Source: Oxalobacteraceae bacterium (lineage in GTDB: Bacteria; Pseudomonadota; Gammaproteobacteria; Burkholderiales; Burkholderiaceae_D). Taken from it: a DNA stretch of 64,000 bases. The DNA is taken from the NCBI GenBank assembly GCA_013284265.1, contig JABTBR010000002.1, positions 1 to 64,000 on the forward strand, given 5' to 3'. Within the stretch, counting starts at the first letter, position 1; each line of letters opens with the position of its first letter. Below, piece by piece: positions 59,197-64,000 of the stretch. The notes below the pieces were generated by a model. That model was not told the origin of the DNA. It made no database searches and saw only the letters and a list, made by a program, of their open reading frames with translations. The position numbers and the translations under genes are program-made.

Positions 59197-60288
59197 ATGA
59201 TGTCATTCGCTCCCGCCGCGTCCGCCGCCGCCAGTCCGGTTACGGAACTGGGCGGCGCCCCCTATGGCGCCATTTCCGCCGAGGCGGTCGAGCTGGCCGC
59301 CGGCCATGTCGGCGACCTGCTGGCCATGGCGATCGAATACACGCCGGCCCAGGCCGCGCTGATCGTCTACGATACCCGTTGCGATCTGAACCTGGCCCTG
59401 ACCGAAGCCTACCGCCGCGCCGCGCCCGGCGCGCGCCTGCTCGACTTCGACAGCACCACGCCGGAAGCAGTGCTGGCCGCGTTTGCGCAGCTGGCGGCCG
59501 GCGACCTGGTGGTGCTGATCCAGTCCGGCAGCTTCCGCCTGGAAGCCTTCCGCATCCGCATCGAACTGTTCAAGCGCGGCCTCAAGGTGATCGAACATGT
59601 GCATTTGAACCGCATGCCCGGCGAACAGGGGCTGCACTATATCGCCTCGCTGGCCTACGACCCGGCCTATTACCGCGGCGTGGGCCACGCGCTCAAGGCC
59701 TGCATCGACCAGGCCGGCGGCGCCATGGTCGACAGCGGCGAGGGCGCGCAACTGGTGTTCGCCTCCCCGCTGGAATCGGCCAAGCTGAATATCGGCGACT
59801 ACAGCGGCATGAACAATGTGGGCGGCCAGTTCCCGCTGGGCGAAGTGTTTACCGAGGCGCAGGACCTGGAGGCGGTCAATGGCCGGGTACGCATCTTCGT
59901 GTTCGGCGACACCGCCTTCCACGTGAACCGGCCCGCCACCCCGATCACCCTGATCGTCGAACGGGGCCGCGTCACCGGGGCCGACAACAGCACCCCGGAG
60001 TTCGACAATATGCTGGCCATCATCCGCGCCCACGAAGGCGAGGTCTGGCTGCGCGAACTGGGCTTCGGCATGAACCGCGCCTTCTCGCGCGAGCGCATGG
60101 TCAACGATATCGGCACCTTCGAGCGCATGTGCGGCATCCACCTGTCGCTCGGCGCCAAGCACGGGGTCTATCAAAAACCCCAGTTCAAACGCAAGGAAGC
60201 GCGCTACCATGTCGATGTATTCGCCGTGACCGAGGCAGTCTGGCTCGACGGCCGCCAGGTCTACCGCGACGGCGCCTGGCAAGTCTGA
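59197..60288 (+). CDS. M29-like aminopeptidase-family protein
   Basis: A 363-residue cytosolic protein resembling leucyl aminopeptidase/aminopeptidase T (M29) metallopeptidases. The core pattern SGMNNVGGQFPLGEVFTEA with the following VNGRVRIF, and ITLIVERGRVTG, corresponds to the family's substrate-cleft strand. MLAIIRAHEGEVWLRELGFGMN and KHGVYQKPQF carry further Glu/His residues that may be metal ligands. Two adjacent ATGs (59197, 59200) are possible and the ribosome site is weak. Similarity is moderate, so peptidase activity is probable rather than sure. It lies 13 bp before a hybrid histidine kinase gene and is likely co-transcribed with it. Confidence 0.72.
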   Translation: MMSFAPAASAAASPVTELGGAPYGAISAEAVELAAGHVGDLLAMAIEYTPAQAALIVYDTRCDLNLALTEAYRRAAPGARLLDFDSTTPEAVLAAFAQLAAGDLVVLIQSGSFRLEAFRIRIELFKRGLKVIEHVHLNRMPGEQGLHYIASLAYDPAYYRGVGHALKACIDQAGGAMVDSGEGAQLVFASPLESAKLNIGDYSGMNNVGGQFPLGEVFTEAQDLEAVNGRVRIFVFGDTAFHVNRPATPITLIVERGRVTGADNSTPEFDNMLAIIRAHEGEVWLRELGFGMNRAFSRERMVNDIGTFERMCGIHLSLGAKHGVYQKPQFKRKEARYHVDVFAVTEAVWLDGRQVYRDGAWQV

Positions 60289-60301
60289 AGGACCTACCCC
60301 C

Positions 60302-63300
60302 ATGCATGGAGTGATCACCTGGCTTGAAACGCTGTGCAGCGGCATCCCGCTCAGCATGCTCGAAGTATGGGGCGGCTTCGCCTATCTGCTCGGCCTGCTG
60401 CTGATGGCCAGCGCCTTCGCCGGCGTGACCGGCGCGCGCGGCGGCCACTGGGGCCTGGGCCGGCTGCGCCAGAGCTGGGACCAGCGCGCCCTGCTCAGCA
60501 TGGCCATCACCTTCGCCGCCGTGTTCATCAGCGGCTATCTGGGTTCGGCCATCGTGCTGGTGCCCGGCGCCCAGACCTTCGAATCGCTGAAGGACTTGTC
60601 GGTCTTCCTGTGCATCGTGCTGTTCGGCTATCCGGCCCTGATCATCGTCCCCTTCGCCTACGGCCTGTCCGACCTGGTCGAGGGCGTCGCGCCGGGCGTG
60701 CTGCTCGAATGGCTCAGCGGCTACTTCATCAATCCCGCCTGCTTCTGGGTCGCCCACCAGTTGATCGGCCGCCAGCCCGACTTCCGCCGCCTGCGTACCT
60801 GGTGCCGCTACCTGCTGTTCGTGGCGCTGTTCCTGGCGCTGGAACCGGCGCTGTGGGGCTATCTGACGTCCAGCCATTTCACGCCCGGCATCGCCTACCG
60901 CCACCTGGTGCCGGCGCTGCTGTTTACCACCGGCCTGACCTGGCTGCTGGCACCGGCCGCGATGCTGGTGGCGCTGCCGCTGGCGCGCCGCTACGGCCTG
61001 TTCTGGGCCGACATCCCCAACCACGTGCGGGTGCGCGCCTTCGGCAGCGAGGAATGGAACTGGACCGACCGCCAGGCCGTGCAGACGCGCCGCCCGGTCA
61101 CGCGCGGCGCGCACCGGGTGCCGATCCGCGTGCTGCTGGCCGTGCCGCTGTGCGCGATGGTGATGCTGCTGGTCGGCGTGACCGCCTGGCTGACCCTGGG
61201 CAGCGCCGAGACCGCGGCGTTCCGGCTGGCCTCGCGCCTGCACCAGGAAATCGCCGAGAACATCAATCTGCAGCTCGACGACTATCTGGCCGGGGTGCAG
61301 AAGTCGGGCCTGAGCCTGGCACCGGACGCGGTCGGCGACCTGCTGCGGCGCCTGCCGATGGCCCAGCATGGACGCGCCGCCGTGATCGACCGGCGCGGCC
61401 TCATCATCGCCAGTTCGGCCGAGCAGTACCGCAGCGGCCAGGACAATGTGCTGCAAAAAGCCGTCAGCGAACTGGTCGTCACGCTGGGCACGCTGAGCAC
61501 CTTGCAGGCGCCCCAGCAGCTGCAGTTCGACATCATCGACAGCAAGCCGCTGGGACGCGAGCGCTGGCTGATGCTGGCCACCCCCTACCAGGACCGCGGC
61601 GGCAGTACCGACTGGATCGTGCTGACGGCCATGCCCGAATCGTTTTATCTGGAAGGCGTGCGCAACGGCAACAGCCGCTCGGCCATGGTGTTCGCGCTGG
61701 CCCTGCTGCTGGCCCTGGCGGCGGCCATCGTGCTGTCGGCCGCCGTCACCGCGCCGCTGCGGCGGCTGGCGCGCGCCACCCGTGCGCTGGCGCGCGGCGA
61801 CCTGAGCCAGCGCGTGCCCGGCAGCGTCCTCGACGAGCTGGGCGCCCTGTCCTACTCCTTCAACCATATGGCCGGGCGGCTGCAGCAATCGTTCGACGAT
61901 GTCTCCCACCTGGCCAACACCCTGGCCACGCGCGAGCAGTCGCTCGAGCAGAGCGAGCGGCGCTACCGCACCCTGTACGAGGACGTGCCGATTCCGCTGT
62001 TCCGCGCCACCCACCTTGGCCAGCTCGATGAACTCAACGACGCCGGCATGATCCTGCTGGGCTTGCAGACGCGCGAGCAGATGCGCCAGACCAATATCTT
62101 CGGCCTCTATCTCGACCCGATCGCGCGCCGCCGCTGGCAAGAGGGCCTGACCTCGGGCGCCGGCCTGTCGCGCCGCGCCGAGGTGCTGATGAAGCGCGCC
62201 GACAACGGCCGCGCCCTGTACGTCAACGTCGTCGCGCGCGGCGTCTACGATCCCGACACCGGCCAGATCACCTTCATCGAAGGCAGTATCGAGGACATCA
62301 CCGACCGCAAGAACGCCGAAGAAGAACTGCGCCGCCACCGCGAGCAGCTCGAGCACACCATCGCCGAGCGCACCTCGGCGCTGCAGGTGGCGCTGACGCG
62401 CGCCGAGGCGGCCAACCGCGCCAAGAGCGTGTTCCTGTCGAATATGAGCCACGAGCTGCGCACCCCGCTCAATTCGGTGATCGGCTTTTCCCAGCTGCTG
62501 GCCGGCGAGGAAGCGATCACCCCGCAGCAGCGCGACAAGCTGGGCATGATCAACCGCTCCGGCCACCACCTGCTGGTGCTGATCAACGACATCCTGGAAC
62601 TGTCGAAGATCGAGACCGGCCGGGTCGAACTGCAGTTGATGCCGGTCGACCTGTCGTCGCTGCTCGACGCCGCGCTGGAGATGGTGCAGCTGCGCGCCAC
62701 CCAGAATGGCGTGGCGCTGAACCTGCAATGCGGCGAACTGCCGGCCGTGGTGCTGGCCGACAGCGCCAAGCTGCGCCAGGTGCTGCTCAACCTGCTGTCG
62801 AATGCGGTCAAGTTCGCCGGCCATGGCAACGTCACGCTGGCCGTGCGCGCCGTGCCGCTGCAGTTGCAGCGGGTGCGCCTGCACTTCGCCGTCAGCGACA
62901 CCGGCGCCGGCATCGCCGAGCAGGACCGCGAACGCATCTTCGAACCCTTCGTACAGGCCGACACCCCGGCCACCCAGGCCGGCACCGGCCTGGGCCTGGC
63001 GATCAGCCGCGAATTCGTCCAGCTGATGGGCGGCGAACTGCAGCTGGAAACGGAACTGGGCAGCGGCTCGACCTTCTCCTTCGCGCTGGAGCTCGAACAG
63101 CGCCCCGGCAGCGTGATCGCGGCCCCGCCCGGCCGCGTGACCGGCCTGCCGTCGAACCAGCGCGGCCGCAGCGTGCTGGTGGTCGACGACAACCGCGAAG
63201 GCCGCGAACTGCTGCGCAAGCTGCTCGAACCGCTCGGCTTCGCGGTGCACGAAGCGGTCGACGGCATCGACGGCGGCGAGCGCATCCTCGCGCTGCAGCC

Positions 63301-63817
63301 CGACCTGGTCTTCATGGACTGGCGCATGCCGCGCCTCGATGGCCTGAGCCTGACGCGCGAGATCCGCGCCAACCGCGACATCCGCCAGCCGCGCATCGTG
63401 ATCCTGACCGCCAGCGCCTTCGAGGAAGAGCGGCTCGAAGCGCTGGCCTCGGGCGCCGACGACTTCATGCGCAAGCCGCTGGAACTCGACAAGCTGTTTG
63501 CCCTGCTGGAGCTGCACCTGAACCTGCACTTCGAGCGCGAACAGGAAGCCGCGGTGGAAGCCATACCGGCGGGCCCGCTGGGCGCCGCCGACCTGGCCGT
63601 GCTGGACGGGCAAGCACGCATCGAGCTGAAACAGGCGGTGGCGAATATGGACCTGGCCGAGATCTCCCTGCTGCTGCAGGAAGTCTCCGAAGAGCAGCCG
63701 CTGCTGGCCGCGCGGGTGCGCCAGATGCTGGAACAGGGCCAGTATCCACAATTGTGGAAGCTGCTCGACGCACCGCCTCAGGCCGTACCGGCCGACCGCC
63801 CCGGACAGGCCGCCTGA
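60302..63817 (+). CDS. Hybrid sensor histidine kinase with multi-helix membrane sensor
   Basis: A 1171-residue hybrid kinase. Residues about 15-240 hold 6-7 transmembrane helices of a MASE-like sensor. A further helix at about 275-300 leads to an extracytoplasmic domain and another helix near 465 (ALALLLALAAAIVLSAAV). HAMP follows (LRRLARATRALARGDLSQRV), PAS (YRTLYEDVPIPLFRATHLG), HisKA (NMSHELRTPLNSVIGFSQ, phospho-His717) and HATPase (NLLSNAVKFAGHG, DTGAGI, GTGLGLAISREF). A receiver domain (VLVVDDNREG, phospho-Asp1006 in VFMDWRMP, Lys in FMRKPLEL) ends in a short tail. It follows the M29-like gene. No separate output regulator is visible here, so the signal must go to a distant partner. Confidence 0.92.
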   Translation: MHGVITWLETLCSGIPLSMLEVWGGFAYLLGLLLMASAFAGVTGARGGHWGLGRLRQSWDQRALLSMAITFAAVFISGYLGSAIVLVPGAQTFESLKDLSVFLCIVLFGYPALIIVPFAYGLSDLVEGVAPGVLLEWLSGYFINPACFWVAHQLIGRQPDFRRLRTWCRYLLFVALFLALEPALWGYLTSSHFTPGIAYRHLVPALLFTTGLTWLLAPAAMLVALPLARRYGLFWADIPNHVRVRAFGSEEWNWTDRQAVQTRRPVTRGAHRVPIRVLLAVPLCAMVMLLVGVTAWLTLGSAETAAFRLASRLHQEIAENINLQLDDYLAGVQKSGLSLAPDAVGDLLRRLPMAQHGRAAVIDRRGLIIASSAEQYRSGQDNVLQKAVSELVVTLGTLSTLQAPQQLQFDIIDSKPLGRERWLMLATPYQDRGGSTDWIVLTAMPESFYLEGVRNGNSRSAMVFALALLLALAAAIVLSAAVTAPLRRLARATRALARGDLSQRVPGSVLDELGALSYSFNHMAGRLQQSFDDVSHLANTLATREQSLEQSERRYRTLYEDVPIPLFRATHLGQLDELNDAGMILLGLQTREQMRQTNIFGLYLDPIARRRWQEGLTSGAGLSRRAEVLMKRADNGRALYVNVVARGVYDPDTGQITFIEGSIEDITDRKNAEEELRRHREQLEHTIAERTSALQVALTRAEAANRAKSVFLSNMSHELRTPLNSVIGFSQLLAGEEAITPQQRDKLGMINRSGHHLLVLINDILELSKIETGRVELQLMPVDLSSLLDAALEMVQLRATQNGVALNLQCGELPAVVLADSAKLRQVLLNLLSNAVKFAGHGNVTLAVRAVPLQLQRVRLHFAVSDTGAGIAEQDRERIFEPFVQADTPATQAGTGLGLAISREFVQLMGGELQLETELGSGSTFSFALELEQRPGSVIAAPPGRVTGLPSNQRGRSVLVVDDNREGRELLRKLLEPLGFAVHEAVDGIDGGERILALQPDLVFMDWRMPRLDGLSLTREIRANRDIRQPRIVILTASAFEEERLEALASGADDFMRKPLELDKLFALLELHLNLHFEREQEAAVEAIPAGPLGAADLAVLDGQARIELKQAVANMDLAEISLLLQEVSEEQPLLAARVRQMLEQGQYPQLWKLLDAPPQAVPADRPGQAA

Positions 63818-63913
63818 TGCCGCAGGCTTAGTCCGAACGGCACAAGCGCGGCCCTTGTGGGTGGCCCGGCGCCGTCCTACAATGGCTGCTTCCTTTTCGC
63901 ATTGGAGCCAGCC

Positions 63914-64000
63914 ATGCTGACCGCGGCACAACAACAGGATTACCAGCGCGACGGCTACCTGATCCTGCCGGACTTCAAAAGCCCCGCCGAGATCGCCGCC
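63914..64000 (+). CDS. Phytanoyl-CoA dioxygenase-like protein (partial, 5' end)
   Basis: Only the first 29 residues lie in the window: MLTAAQQQDYQRDGYLILPD and onward. The YQRDGYLILPDF pattern is the usual N-terminus of PhyH-type Fe(II)/2-oxoglutarate dioxygenases. GGAG lies before ATG 63914. Catalytic residues are beyond the edge, so this rests on the N-terminal pattern alone. Confidence 0.65.
   Translation, partial: MLTAAQQQDYQRDGYLILPDFKSPAEIAA

Noticed and set aside
60185..63934. A 1249-codon open frame antisense to the hybrid kinase
   Set aside because: Low-complexity Gln/Arg/His/Ala-rich translation typical of the antisense of GC-rich codons; the sense frame has full kinase domains.

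Overview
The window is a 64 kb piece of a high-G+C proteobacterial chromosome. It most resembles Oxalobacteraceae (Massilia, Duganella or Janthinobacterium-like Betaproteobacteria). The clues are a fused glucokinase/RpiR regulator, a phasin (polyhydroxyalkanoate storage), a PEP-CTERM exported protein, a DUF2164 protein, a TonB-dependent receptor next to a tryptophan-halogenase-like flavoprotein, and many GTG/TTG starts. No rRNA, tRNA, CRISPR array, transposase or phage gene was seen. The assignment is an inference from gene content.

Layout. 1-1.7 kb: the end of a pentose/aldose oxidation pair (xylose-dehydrogenase-like SDR plus SMP-30 lactonase). 1.9-5.8 kb: a methyltransferase, a membrane-anchored unknown, and a padR-MFS efflux operon. 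5.9-34.1 kb: a large alpha-glucan/maltodextrin utilisation region. It holds glucokinase/RpiR, a GH13 alpha-glucosidase, a POT-family transporter, a pullulanase-type enzyme, a secreted alpha-amylase with phosphoglucomutase, a GH31 alpha-glucosidase, a TonB-dependent receptor with a halogenase-like flavoprotein and a CPA2 antiporter, and a cyclomaltodextrinase-like GH13 enzyme with an esterase. An M2 peptidase, its duplicated remnant, a PEP-CTERM protein and a small lipoprotein lie inside it. Polymer would be cut outside the cell, imported through the TonB receptor, trimmed by periplasmic GH13/GH31 enzymes, moved across the inner membrane, and fed to glucokinase and phosphoglucomutase. A 13-bp inverted repeat GTAGT-N3-ACTAC, perfect or nearly so, lies in front of several of these genes and suggests one shared repressor that is not encoded here.

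34.3-49 kb: mixed housekeeping and accessory genes. These are a chemoreceptor, two GNAT acetyltransferases, cytosine deaminase, DUF2164, phasin, an MdlAB-type heterodimeric ABC exporter, a TPR-GGDEF diguanylate cyclase, a small lipoprotein and a stand-alone molybdopterin oxidoreductase.

49.2-58.9 kb: the most unusual part, a six-gene minus-strand cluster built around a 1231-residue tubulin/FtsZ-superfamily protein with a GYF-like C-terminal domain. Its neighbours are a VWA-like membrane protein with a degenerate MIDAS motif, a small three-helix membrane protein, two zinc-ribbon proteins (one membrane-anchored) and a small cytosolic protein. I infer a membrane-associated cytoskeletal or membrane-remodelling machine; its function is unknown. 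59.2-64 kb: an M29-like aminopeptidase-family protein coupled to a hybrid histidine kinase, then the start of a phytanoyl-CoA dioxygenase-like gene.

Nine copies of a modular palindromic repeat (about 70-190 bp, ending in AAACCCACGGC / GCCGTGGGTTT) are scattered between genes in both orientations. One sits exactly where the start of the VWA-like gene should be.
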